Position numbers and translations under genes: made by a program
Notes under the pieces: generated by a model
What the model saw: only the letters and a program-made list of their open reading frames with translations
Told to the model about the DNA's origin: nothing
Database searches by the model: none
Shown here: positions 1-6,991 of the stretch, in pieces
Position numbering within the stretch: the stretch's first letter is position 1
Layout of the letters: each line of letters begins with the position of its first letter
NCBI GenBank assembly: GCA_964429795.1
Contig: CAYSCW010000053.1
Span: forward strand, 1-12,120
Direction: 5' to 3'
DNA: 12,120 nt
Origin: CAYSCW01 sp964429795
GTDB lineage: Bacteria > Acidobacteriota > Aminicenantia > Aminicenantales > Aminicenantaceae

Positions 1-107
1 GAATTTCGTTTTTGGGCTTACATCCAATCTCTCACAATTTTCCCCAATTTCCACCCTCTGACAACCTGGAACGAGTTATCACATTCAAAACTACGTGTTC
101 AACGGCA
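1..107 (+). repeat. Dispersed repeat, copy A (diverged)
   Basis: This stretch aligns without gaps to 7695-7760 over the first 66 positions, where I count 52 matches. With a one-base gap it continues at lower identity to about 107 here and 7803 there. Both copies are on the same strand. It starts at the window edge, so its true left end is unknown. It has no inverted ends or recognisable gene. Up to 231 I see nothing else convincing: the open frame at 12-212 begins inside the repeat and has no ribosome binding site or family resemblance. Confidence 0.7.
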
Positions 108-231
108 AACAAGATAGATAAATCAGCAAACTATCAGAACAATTCCCAAAAGGCTAGACTTTTAAAGGATCGCCATTTTCTTTATTTAGAGTGCCTTTTA
201 CAAATAAATTGAGGATGGACATTTTGGAGAG

Positions 232-969
232 TTAGAGTTTTATGAGTCTTCCAGTGCCAGTTATCTGAGAATTGATCACCTTCGGCTCCCCTTTGTAATA
301 GACAACTCCTGCGCCAGCCAGTACCACATCTAACACATCGGTAACGTAGATGTGACAATACCCGGCCCCGATTATGGTCAGTTCATAAACAGAAGTCATA
401 AAATCCAGGGCATCCAGATTGCCTGCACCGTTGATCTTGACTCTATGGAATTCAGCGCTACCGGATAAACAGACATGACCGCCCCCGTTGATCGTGCTGT
501 AAACATTTTCCGCGTTCACATTCATTTCTATATATCCTGCACCATCTATAATTAACGTTAGCTCACTGCAAGAGAAGGGCTGTTCGCCAACAATTTTTCC
601 CGCTCCAACGATCACAAAGCTCCGGATTTCAAGCATAGAAGTATAAACTGTCACGCCTCTATTTGAATCATAGCTTCTCTCGCTCTCGATGATCAGTGTA
701 CCGTCATTCCTTACCCAGGTTTTGATCAGAGGGAGAATATTCTGTTCCGCTTCGACAATCAGTTCTTGCTGCACGTCTTTTTCAAAAAACACCTGACAGC
801 TTCCCCGAATCTCTATGCTGTGGAAATAGGCGACCTCTCTTTTTTCACAGAGAATCGAACCAGGTCCACACACAGAATCGTCACAAAAATCACTGCATGA
901 GGATACGATCAGGACGAGTCCCAATAAGAGCAGCAGGATCTCGAGTGTCCAAACTTTCTGTCTTTTCAT
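232..969 (-). CDS. GIN-domain (DUF2807-like) beta-solenoid lipoprotein
   Basis: Predicted envelope lipoprotein of 245 residues. I chose the ATG at 967-969 because a GGAGG box lies five bases upstream and the protein then begins with a signal sequence: MKRQK, a hydrophobic run (residues 11-22), and a lipobox VSSC with Cys25. The frame is open to 1017, but that would place 16 charged residues before the signal. Residues 45-120 fit the head GIN domain (DUF2807, 'putative auto-transporter adhesin'). From residue 122 a G-A/G/T-G motif recurs seven times (about 122, 143, 162, 181, 201, 219, 238), a period of 18-21 residues, as expected for turns of a beta-solenoid. Function is unknown in this family; adhesion or surface binding is usually proposed. 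A terminator at 1096-1126 separates it from the upstream caspase operon, so it is probably transcribed on its own. Confidence 0.88.
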   Translation of the reverse strand: MKRQKVWTLEILLLLLGLVLIVSSCSDFCDDSVCGPGSILCEKREVAYFHSIEIRGSCQVFFEKDVQQELIVEAEQNILPLIKTWVRNDGTLIIESERSYDSNRGVTVYTSMLEIRSFVIVGAGKIVGEQPFSCSELTLIIDGAGYIEMNVNAENVYSTINGGGHVCLSGSAEFHRVKINGAGNLDALDFMTSVYELTIIGAGYCHIYVTDVLDVVLAGAGVVYYKGEPKVINSQITGTGRLIKL

Positions 970-1007
970 TTTGTCCTCCACAGTCTTTTTTCTTCTCACA
1001 TCGATAC

Positions 1008-1032
1008 AACACCTCAAGCCTTAAAAGGTGTT
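1008..1032. promoter_or_regulatory. Small inverted repeat upstream of the GIN lipoprotein gene
   Basis: AACACCT (1008-1014) and AGGTGTT (1026-1032) form a 7-bp inverted repeat with an 11-base spacer, about 40 bases upstream of the chosen start. It could be an operator or a leader hairpin of the lipoprotein gene. No clear -35/-10 pair could be placed around it. Only the symmetry is seen; the role is a guess. Confidence 0.25.
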
Positions 1033-1095
1033 ACCTCAAAAGGAGATTAGATTTGTGATGGCTGGGCTCAGTTTGAAAGCGTTGCTGGAAAAGAA

Positions 1096-1126
1096 AAAAG
1101 GCCTTTGATAATCCCAAAGGCCTTTT
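1096..1126 (-). terminator. Rho-independent terminator of the sigma/anti-sigma/caspase operon
   Basis: A perfect 12-bp stem (1096-1107 with 1115-1126) with a 7-base loop, followed on the minus strand by a T-rich run (TTCTTTT after the stem, with the stem itself ending in Ts). It lies 26 bases past the caspase stop codon. The other side also has a few Ts, so weak activity on the plus strand is possible, but no plus-strand gene ends here. Confidence 0.88.
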
Positions 1127-1151
1127 GTTGAGAGGGGATTAAAGGCAGTTG

Positions 1152-2702
1152 TTATTTACCGAATTGAAATCCCACATTGATAACCGGGCTGTTGAATCCG
1201 GTGTTTTTTATATCCACAATGGGAATACTGATTCCTGCCTGGATTCTGACAATCCCGGATAGGTTCAGGATGATTTCAGCTCCGGGCTCGAAAATATAGA
1301 AAATATTGCCGTTTCTTGCGGTTCCTGAACCTGTGAGCGCAGTGATCCTCCAGTGCAACGTTCTCTCACGATTGAAGATATAGGCAAAAGTCAATCCTCC
1401 ATAACCAGGCAGCCCCGGACCTGCTCCAGCGAAGTTCGTTTTCCCATATCCTGCAATGCCAAAAGAGAAGGCTTGCCCAAAGGTCAAGCCAGCCCCTCCC
1501 CCTAGCCACAGACCCGTTGCGTTGTTAAGGCGCATCGTTTTAGAAACGAATTCGCAGAAAATGAGAGGCTTGGATTTCCTTTTGAGCAGGGTCTCCTTCT
1601 GTACCTGTATGGAACGGGCTCCTCTAGGAGTGGTGTATTTTTTATCTGACTTTGAGAACTCCTCGGCATTAAGTGTAAATTCTGAACCGCTCTGCAGTTT
1701 GATCCTGGATTCAAAAACCTGTCCTTCGAGGAGGTTGATCACCCTGTACTCACCCTCATCAAGACCCAGTTCAATACTTCGACCTGCGGGTTTGGACAAT
1801 TCCACCACGAGAGAATTTTTCTTGTCATGTATGAATATCCGTCCCGAGATTTCAGGGGATAAAACAAGAATCGCAGAACCTCTCCGGATATCTGTGATCA
1901 CCACATCTCCGGTGCCTGACATCTCGATGTCATAGTAGGGATGCTGGGGTCCGCTCATGGTATTGGTGGTTTCTGCCAGGGTTTCATTAAAAGTGAACTG
2001 GTAAGCCTCATTGAGAGTCACCCGCCCGTCCTGGGTCATATCTGCCGCCCCTCTTATTCCCGAAATCATATAGTGAGTGAAAAAGGAGCCTTCTATAAGA
2101 TCGGATTCCTGGGAGGCTTCAGTTGCAGAGCTCGATGTCATGAATGCATAACCTTTCATATCATAGGCTTCGTCTACAAGGAAAGGCTTTTTCTTCTTGC
2201 CACCCTTGAGCCTAGCGAACGCTCCAGACAGGCATGAATCGAGTATGGCGATGTGGACGTCTGCGGGCATGCTATTGACGGTTTGGCGGAAATCCTCGTA
2301 GGAGATCTTCTCATTGCCCAGCAGGATGTTTTCCTCGTCTGAATGTCCGGAATAGTAGAATATAACCTCGACCCGACTGTATTCTGATCTGGCTTTTTCC
2401 ATCCTTGAGAAGAGCTTTCCCATTTCTGTGTAAAAGGTCTTAACATTTGGGTCGAGAAGCAACAGGTTATCTTCCTCCATGACACCGCCCAGTTCATCGA
2501 GAACCGAAGACATAGCCTTGGCATCGGAAACTGCATAGCGGAGCTTGATTCGGTCCTTTCCACCGTCATTTGCCCCCATGACCACAGCAAATCTTTTGAT
2601 GATGCTTTTGTCCTGGTTCTGAGCATTTTCTCCTGCATGCAGAGTGGACCCGATGAAGAAAATAACGATACATGTCCACAGAAAAGTTTTTTTACTATTC
2701 AT
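1152..2702 (-). CDS. Exported caspase-family (peptidase C14) protein with C-terminal barrel-like domain
   Basis: A 516-residue protein with a signal peptide (residues 1-23, ending LHA). The peptidase C14/caspase-like domain spans about 35-265. The His of the catalytic dyad is in YYSGHSD (H120) and the Cys is in LDSCLSG (C157), so both residues are present and the protease should be active. A 12-residue EF-hand-type loop, DMTQDGRVTLNE (221-232), sits late in the domain with acidic or polar residues at the calcium positions. Residues 275-345 look like a small beta-rich domain. Residues 395-516 are glycine-rich with alternating hydrophobic residues, ending INVGFQFGK, as in a small outer-membrane beta-barrel or porin-like fold. 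Caspase homologues cleave proteins after basic or acidic residues; the substrate here is unknown. The start overlaps the anti-sigma stop by 8 bases, implying translational coupling, and a terminator follows. It is the last gene of the three-gene operon. Confidence 0.9.
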   Translation of the reverse strand: MNSKKTFLWTCIVIFFIGSTLHAGENAQNQDKSIIKRFAVVMGANDGGKDRIKLRYAVSDAKAMSSVLDELGGVMEEDNLLLLDPNVKTFYTEMGKLFSRMEKARSEYSRVEVIFYYSGHSDEENILLGNEKISYEDFRQTVNSMPADVHIAILDSCLSGAFARLKGGKKKKPFLVDEAYDMKGYAFMTSSSATEASQESDLIEGSFFTHYMISGIRGAADMTQDGRVTLNEAYQFTFNETLAETTNTMSGPQHPYYDIEMSGTGDVVITDIRRGSAILVLSPEISGRIFIHDKKNSLVVELSKPAGRSIELGLDEGEYRVINLLEGQVFESRIKLQSGSEFTLNAEEFSKSDKKYTTPRGARSIQVQKETLLKRKSKPLIFCEFVSKTMRLNNATGLWLGGGAGLTFGQAFSFGIAGYGKTNFAGAGPGLPGYGGLTFAYIFNRERTLHWRITALTGSGTARNGNIFYIFEPGAEIILNLSGIVRIQAGISIPIVDIKNTGFNSPVINVGFQFGK

Positions 2703-3507
2703 TTTTTTTCTCCTTTTTCAAGAGGATGGAAAACTGACTGTAAGATTCGGGGAGCTCAAGGTTTTTGGTTTTAGCGGATGCGGGTGAGAGAGCCAGTCCC
2801 TCTGCTTTTTTCATAATGCTTTGCACTTCGATTTCTTCCGTGGCCGTGATGAAGAAAAATCGTTCAAAATCTGGAGCATTGTCGAGTTCATAAGACGATG
2901 AGAGAAAGTTTTTTTTCTCCTGTTTGAGAATGGAGGAGTCGCTTTTGCTCTCAGGATGGTGCAGGGTGACGATGCCGTTGCCATCTATGGAGAAAATGAC
3001 TCCATATCTTTTTCCGGCAGGGATATAAGCAAGCTGGAGAAGATTGCCGGGGCTGACTTGATCCCCATTTTTCAGCAGTTCGATTACGTTATTGTTTTTT
3101 TTATAAATGATAATCTGTGTCTTTGTAAAATCGAGCGATTCTTCTCCCTTAATACGCGTAAAATCAGGTGAGGTTCCATTGTTAAAAAATACGACGAAAA
3201 TCAAGATAACAGCAGAGGCAAGGACAGGGGTGGCATAAAGGAGGCGTTTCAGGGTGAAAGGGCTGGATTTTTCTCTGATACGTGTTTGATATCTGTTTTT
3301 TTCATACTGCGTTAGGATTTCTGGGAGCATAGTTTCTGGTGGATGCTGCTTTAAAATCTCTGCATTGGCATGTTTGAGGCGCTCAATCTCTTTTCTTATA
3401 TCAGGATTTTCCTGTGCGAGCTTAGTGATCTCCTTAATCCTGGAGGGAGGAAGCTCGCCGAGAAGATAGCGTTCGAGTTCCCAGGTCTTCATCCGTTTAT
3501 TCGTCAT
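2695..3507 (-). CDS. Membrane-anchored anti-sigma-like regulator with DUF4384-like outer domain
   Basis: A 270-residue single-pass membrane protein between the sigma factor and the caspase. The ATG at 3505-3507 is chosen because it overlaps the end of the sigma gene by 11 bases and has a GGGAG box eight bases upstream; the frame is open to 3534. The cytoplasmic N terminus carries WELERYLLGELP (9-20), a motif common at the start of anti-sigma factors. No zinc-binding HxxxCxxC is visible. A transmembrane helix lies at about 89-108. The outer part has NGDQVSPGNLLQL (147-159) and a later SIDGNGIVTLHHP stretch (173-185), which resembles the DUF4384-type beta domain found beside caspases and sigma factors. 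It probably holds the sigma factor at the membrane until an envelope signal arrives; that role is inferred from position and layout. Confidence 0.82.
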   Translation of the reverse strand: MTNKRMKTWELERYLLGELPPSRIKEITKLAQENPDIRKEIERLKHANAEILKQHPPETMLPEILTQYEKNRYQTRIREKSSPFTLKRLLYATPVLASAVILIFVVFFNNGTSPDFTRIKGEESLDFTKTQIIIYKKNNNVIELLKNGDQVSPGNLLQLAYIPAGKRYGVIFSIDGNGIVTLHHPESKSDSSILKQEKKNFLSSSYELDNAPDFERFFFITATEEIEVQSIMKKAEGLALSPASAKTKNLELPESYSQFSILLKKEKKNE

Positions 3508-4006
3508 AGTAGATCTCCCTCTTGATTTTGGCACGAGAGCGGAATTCCCTTATTCTTTTGCGGACTCCCGATACAGACAGGCCGATTTCATCAGCAACTT
3601 CCTGATGAGTCATGCTGTCCACATAAAGCATGACCGCTATTTCGCGCGTGGAAGGATTTTCTTTTCTGAAGATTTTCTTCAGTATGTCTTGCATCACAAT
3701 CCTTTCTTCACTTTCATCATAGGCAGCGATACTTTCCAGGATGTCTTCACCGTCTAGGAGGTGGCATTTTCGATGGTCTCTGATCATATTCAGACAGGTG
3801 TTGGTCGAAATCCTGAACAGCAGACTGGATGGGTACTGATTCTTTAATTGTTTTTTGTTTATGAGCAATTTAGCAAACACCTCCTGTGCGGCGTCCTTTG
3901 CCTTTTCCTCATCTCTGAGCAGTTGGCGGCATCGGCGCAGGACCATCGGTCCGTAGCGCAGGTAGAATTCTTCAATGTTGATCTCTGAGTTTTGGAAAGA
4001 CTGCAT
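3497..4006 (-). CDS. ECF-type RNA polymerase sigma factor
   Basis: A 169-residue sigma-70-family protein of ECF size. Region 2 spans about 12-80 (EEFYLRYGP, then DAAQEVFAKLL at 38-48, the usual -10 recognition helix). Region 4 spans about 110-160 with the helix-turn-helix THQEVADEIGLSVSGVRKRI (133-152), expected to bind the -35 element. The ATG at 4004-4006 has AAGGTG about eight bases upstream. It is the first gene of the operon and overlaps the anti-sigma-like gene, so the two should be made in matched amounts. ECF factors usually drive their own operon. A GAACTT hexamer, as in many ECF -35 boxes, lies upstream on this strand at 4050-4055, but no matching -10 is clear. The exact ECF group cannot be assigned by eye. 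Confidence 0.92.
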   Translation of the reverse strand: MQSFQNSEINIEEFYLRYGPMVLRRCRQLLRDEEKAKDAAQEVFAKLLINKKQLKNQYPSSLLFRISTNTCLNMIRDHRKCHLLDGEDILESIAAYDESEERIVMQDILKKIFRKENPSTREIAVMLYVDSMTHQEVADEIGLSVSGVRKRIREFRSRAKIKREIYYDE

Positions 4007-4316
4007 TTTTTATTCACCTTACGACCTTCACATGGATTAAACACATGCGAAGTTCGAAACTGTCACTTTTTTATTTTTTTCACTGTTATAATGAATTCTT
4101 ACGGTAAGAAACAGACCAACTGGTATAAAAAGACATTATATGATTCTATCGCTGTTAAAAAATTTTATAAAAAAACGATGATTGTTGCTAGATTTTAATT
4201 CTAATTCGGGGACAGCAAATTCGGGGACAGTATACACGATCACTTTTCTATCCCTAGATTAAGTGCCATAACTAAGTAACTGGGCATCTTGTCCTCAAGC
4301 TAAAGGGGAGCTAGAA
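4007..4316. other. Intergenic region upstream of the sigma operon
   Basis: This 310-base AT-rich stretch has no credible gene. It should carry the promoter of the sigma/anti-sigma/caspase operon. Candidate elements on the minus strand are the GAACTT hexamer (4050-4055) and TATAAT-like runs further upstream, none with a convincing partner at the right spacing. The tandem 15-base repeat at 4203-4230 is annotated separately. The remaining part up to 4316 shows nothing recognisable. Confidence 0.5.
4203..4230 (+). repeat. Tandem 13-mer AATTCGGGGACAG, period 15
   Basis: AATTCGGGGACAG occurs at 4203-4215 and again at 4218-4230, followed by TATAC. Sequences of the form TTCGGGGACAGTATAC are found at the ends of REP-associated tyrosine transposase (Y1, IS200-like) elements and their non-autonomous derivatives in several phyla. 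No transposase frame is present here, so this may be a relic or solo end. The repeat is directly visible; its link to that transposon family is from memory. Confidence 0.6.
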
Positions 4317-4586
4317 TTAACAGGGGATAGCATTTTTCTTCTTGACCGCAGCACAATATCTGACACATAGACCACAAAGAATGCAAAACGAGGACTCTTT
4401 TTCAAAACGGTCTTTGTCTGCTCCATACTCTTGGGCCAGATCCTGCAATTGGGGTGAGCACGGAGCATGAGCCAGCAGAAACTCCAATATCATTTTGCGA
4501 ATTTTATCCACCTTCTCAGACCTGGTTTTGACTATCAGATCCTGTTCTACCGGGTAAAGGCAGGCAGCAGATATCCGTGTCCGCAT
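4317..4586 (-). pseudogene. Truncated iron-sulfur protein fragment (NuoG/HoxU/hydrogenase-subunit type)
   Basis: An 89-residue remnant of a larger redox protein. It retains the last part of a 2Fe-2S region (ACLYPVEQDLIVKT, 8-21), then KVDKIRKMILEFLLAH, and a cluster motif CILCGLCVRYC (Cys 68, 71, 74, 78), the spacing of a 4Fe-4S site. This order matches the N-terminal region of NADH dehydrogenase chain G-like, HoxU-like and [FeFe]-hydrogenase-like subunits. The upstream 2Fe-2S cysteines and everything after KKKNAIPC are missing. Intact relatives continue for tens to hundreds of residues after that point. An AGGAG box precedes the ATG, so a short peptide could still be made, but it is unlikely to work alone. 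Its 5' end meets the plus-strand barrel gene head to head. Confidence 0.7.
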
Positions 4587-5173
4587 TTTTTCTCCTGAGT
4601 GCCTGGAGCCGGCCCCTTCTTTTCAGCCAGACCGAGCAGAAGGCCTCCCTCCTGACGATGTCTTTTGCTGCCGGCGTGTTCTGTCCTCTTCAGGAGTCAT
4701 TCCGAGAGCTCTATGGGAGTGCCCAAATTCCTGTCTCTCTTCAGATCCACTACAGATTCTCCGAAGAGTTTTATATCTTCACAGGATTGAGGTATCTTCA
4801 ATCCAGCGGAAAGTCAAAGATAGTCGGCCCGAAATATACGGCCGAGAGCTATGATCTCAAGTTTTCCATGATGTCCGTAAGACTTGGATTTTTTTTCACT
4901 CTAAAGCCCGGTCAATTTGTTCCCTATGCGGGTGTCGGGGCCAATTACAATTTCTACCGGGAGAAATGGGAGGATATGGGCTATGAAGTCAGAGACCGGA
5001 AACTCGGATTATTGGTCCAGGCGGGAACGGAATACTCTTTGAACAGGATATTATCACTTGTCGGCGGTATTGAGTATTCCTCCATTCAAACAAATTCGGG
5101 TGCAAAACTCGAGAGCCGGGTGGACCTCGGGGGCTTCGAATTTTATCTGGGAATACAGTTCAAGCTTAAATAA
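4577..5173 (+). CDS. Small outer-membrane beta-barrel-like protein, 5' end possibly truncated
   Basis: A 198-residue protein with alternating hydrophobic and polar residues and many aromatic and glycine residues, ending FEFYLGIQFKLK. This is typical of an OmpA/OmpW-like 8-stranded barrel (outer-membrane protein beta-barrel family). Stretches such as VRLGFFFTLKPGQFVPYAGVGA look like paired strands. The only start that fits is GTG at 4577, giving SAFFLLSAWSRPLLFSQ, the core and cleavage end of a signal peptide without the usual basic N terminus. No ribosome binding site is visible before it: the upstream bases belong to the antisense iron-sulfur fragment, which overlaps by ten bases. The gene may have lost its first codons and promoter in a rearrangement. 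Ligand and function cannot be assigned. Confidence 0.6.
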   Translation: MSAFFLLSAWSRPLLFSQTEQKASLLTMSFAAGVFCPLQESFRELYGSAQIPVSLQIHYRFSEEFYIFTGLRYLQSSGKSKIVGPKYTAESYDLKFSMMSVRLGFFFTLKPGQFVPYAGVGANYNFYREKWEDMGYEVRDRKLGLLVQAGTEYSLNRILSLVGGIEYSSIQTNSGAKLESRVDLGGFEFYLGIQFKLK

Positions 5174-5240
5174 TTATTCGAATAAGTTCTTTTCATTTTT
5201 GCGGATATTTTTAGCCCAAGTTCGACAGTTGGCATGGTTA

Positions 5241-5420
5241 AAGAATTTCCTTTTTGGCTGCGGTGGCCGGGTGAGCGTCTTTGTGCCCATTTACCCGCCA
5301 GCCATCGTGAGGAAGTGTAAAGCGAGACTCGAAGGGATGTCAATGTCAGTCGGGAATTCCTCATGGCGGTCCAAAAAGTCCGAGAGACGCTTAAAAGCAC
5401 AGGAAATTATCCGGACCTCT
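5241..5420 (+). repeat. Inverted-repeat family, copy 1 (left of the protease gene)
   Basis: This 180-base stretch aligns with the reverse complement of 7298-7478. I count about 138 matching positions and one single-base gap. The two copies lie in opposite orientation around the retropepsin gene, about 1.9 kb apart. Substitutions are spread over all codon positions, and no frame is conserved without stops in both copies. It is therefore probably a decayed gene fragment or a non-coding dispersed element, not an active gene. Confidence 0.75.
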
Positions 5421-5557
5421 TTGCGGTGAAGACCCCGGTTTCGGACTTTCTGAGTCAGAGCGGGAACGAGATCAAGCCCGGTGAATTTGAGCTGACAAGC
5501 TGCCGATTCGAAATCAAGAATGACCGAAACGTGATCCATATCAAACTTTTAAAATAG
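5363..5557 (+). pseudogene. Probable gene remnant partly inside repeat copy 1
   Basis: An open frame of 64 residues. The first 20 residues come from the repeat. The rest (PVSDFLSQSGNEIKPGEFEL, then TSCRFEIKNDRNVIHIKLLK) lies outside it and has the composition of a genuine protein C terminus. There is no clear ribosome binding site before the ATG. I do not recognise the family. A likely reading is that the repeat landed in, or recombined with, an older gene of which only the 3' end is left. It could also be chance. Confidence 0.3.
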
Positions 5558-5618
5558 ATCGGTCCCAGATATCAACTGGTTCTGCCAACGGACAAACTTT
5601 TCAATTTTATTCTAGGAT

Positions 5619-5630
5619 CGAGCGCGCTCG
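5619..5630. repeat. Perfect 12-base palindrome CGAGCGCGCTCG
   Basis: A GC-rich palindrome in the gap between the gene remnant and the protease stop codon, about 56 bases past the protease stop on the minus strand. It could form a hairpin or be a protein site. No T-run follows on either strand, so it is not a standard terminator. Nothing else is visible in 5558-5685. Confidence 0.35.
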
Positions 5631-5685
5631 CGCCTGGATTTTAGCAACCGGGTCGGGGCACGGATGGAAATCGTCAGAATGATGC

Positions 5686-6858
5686 CTATTGAAGCAAATT
5701 CTTCTTCTGTAAAAGTATTTTTCTTGATCCGTTGCTTTTTTGGATCACCACTTCTATCGTTTTGACTTTATCGTCCTGGAGAAGAAGCCAGAATTCCTGG
5801 TGCGACTCAAAAGTGAGTTTTTTTGAATTGAATTCCAGGATCCGGTCTCCCACTTCTAGGCCCGCCAGATATGCCGGCGATTTCTCCCATACCCCCCTGA
5901 CCACGACAGAGTCTTTGCCCTCTTCCTCCAGTGAAAGCCCGGCAGAAAACAAATTGTCCTTGGTCCGGCATCCCGGCCGCGGCAGAAGCAGAAGCTCGTT
6001 TTTGGGGTAGTTGATTTTGACCAAGAATTGTGACAGGAAGTCCTTGCCAAGCAGAGGCACAGAGAGCACCGCCGGAAGCTCCGCATAAAACGTCGTCAAC
6101 TTATTCATCTTCAGAGTACCTGCTTCTATGCTTTTTACCCGCGACAGGTAATTGTCCGTTGATTTGGTCATGGGCCACTTGGCGATCACTCCGTTGGCTT
6201 TGAGCGTCTCCTTTTGCATCAGAGCTCCGGTGTTTTCGAGAAAGTTCAGAGGCAACACCAGGGAAAAGGGCTGGCCCGTATCGATCATGGCCTCAACCTC
6301 GATCATCCCGTTCAGATTGCACTTGATCATCGGGGAACGATTGATCGGGTGACTCTTGAAGGGGACCAAGTACCCCTTGCCGTTTTTTTCTTTCTCAGCG
6401 GCAAGCGATTCCGAAGCGCTCGAAAGAATCAGTTGCTGTTTTTCATAGTCAATGGTGACCAGGTAATCTTCCAGGAAATCCGAGCCGATTATTCCATGGA
6501 GAGTAATGCCACTGGCTGTTTTTAATAGTTGGAGATCAAAATTGGTAAAGACAAACACATTTTCAACCGGATAGCCACCGACGAGGAGCCTATTGATCTT
6601 GGCCATCTGGCCCTGTTGCTTCAATTTCAAATCATCCGCCAACGTTTTATCGATGAATGTGAGTGCTCCGGTGTCGACGACGAAGTTATACTCTTCTTTG
6701 GCATCGTTGATCCGGCATTTTACCAGGATGAAATAACCCTTGAGGTCGAAGGAAATCACCATATCGTTTGGGGATTGCACGGCATTCCCCTGCACCATGC
6801 CCAAGACGAATATGCTCCCGACGATCAACAGTGAAATGCCCACGCAGGCTTTTTTCAT
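5686..6858 (-). CDS. Two-lobed retropepsin-like aspartic protease with PDZ domain
   Basis: Predicted exported protease of 390 residues. The ATG at 6856-6858 gives a clear signal peptide (MKKACVGISLLIVGSIFVLG, 1-20). The same frame is open upstream to 7182, but that extension has no signal sequence and contains the promoter at 6992-7020, so it is not used. Lobe 1 has VVDTG (D62) and later GIIGSDFLEDYLVTIDY (122-138). Lobe 2 has MIDTG (D193) and a matching VPLLGKDFLSQFLVKINY (267-284). The two lobes look like an internal duplication, each giving one catalytic Asp, as in single-chain aspartic proteases. A PDZ domain follows at about 305-385 (GVWEKSPAYLAGLEVGDRIL). Bacterial retropepsin-PDZ proteins are mostly uncharacterised; substrate and role are unknown. 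The ribosome binding site is weak (GAG four bases before ATG). It is flanked by the inverted repeat pair. Confidence 0.9.
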   Translation of the reverse strand: MKKACVGISLLIVGSIFVLGMVQGNAVQSPNDMVISFDLKGYFILVKCRINDAKEEYNFVVDTGALTFIDKTLADDLKLKQQGQMAKINRLLVGGYPVENVFVFTNFDLQLLKTASGITLHGIIGSDFLEDYLVTIDYEKQQLILSSASESLAAEKEKNGKGYLVPFKSHPINRSPMIKCNLNGMIEVEAMIDTGQPFSLVLPLNFLENTGALMQKETLKANGVIAKWPMTKSTDNYLSRVKSIEAGTLKMNKLTTFYAELPAVLSVPLLGKDFLSQFLVKINYPKNELLLLPRPGCRTKDNLFSAGLSLEEEGKDSVVVRGVWEKSPAYLAGLEVGDRILEFNSKKLTFESHQEFWLLLQDDKVKTIEVVIQKSNGSRKILLQKKNLLQ

Positions 6859-6991
6859 ATTCTCTACTTTTATTTGAGGATAGGATCCAGAAAAGCCAGG
6901 TATTGAAGTCTTCCTTTCCAAAACCACTCCTCTCTTCGTCTTGAATGGATCATCAAAAATTTGTCTCGGTCGTGATTTTTTCTTATTTTTC

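Noticed and set aside
12..212. Plus-strand open frame of 66 codons at the left edge
   Set aside because: It begins inside a dispersed repeat, has no ribosome binding site and no protein-family resemblance.
970..1017. Upstream start for the GIN lipoprotein
   Set aside because: The internal ATG at 969 has a better GGAGG box and places the signal peptide at the N terminus.
1456..2237. Plus-strand open frames opposite the caspase gene (1456-1935 and 1941-2237)
   Set aside because: They lie entirely antisense to a gene with clear domains and catalytic motifs and have no family features of their own.
4007..4316. A firm promoter for the sigma operon
   Set aside because: TATAAT-like and GAACTT-like hexamers occur in AT-rich sequence, but none has a partner at the correct spacing, so no promoter is called.
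5058..5539. Overlapping open frames across repeat copy 1 on both strands
   Set aside because: All three frames are about equally similar between the two repeat copies and at least one copy is interrupted, so similarity reflects DNA ancestry and gives no evidence of coding.
5619..5630. Palindrome after the protease gene as a terminator
   Set aside because: No T-run follows on either strand and the stem is short, so it is listed only as a palindrome.
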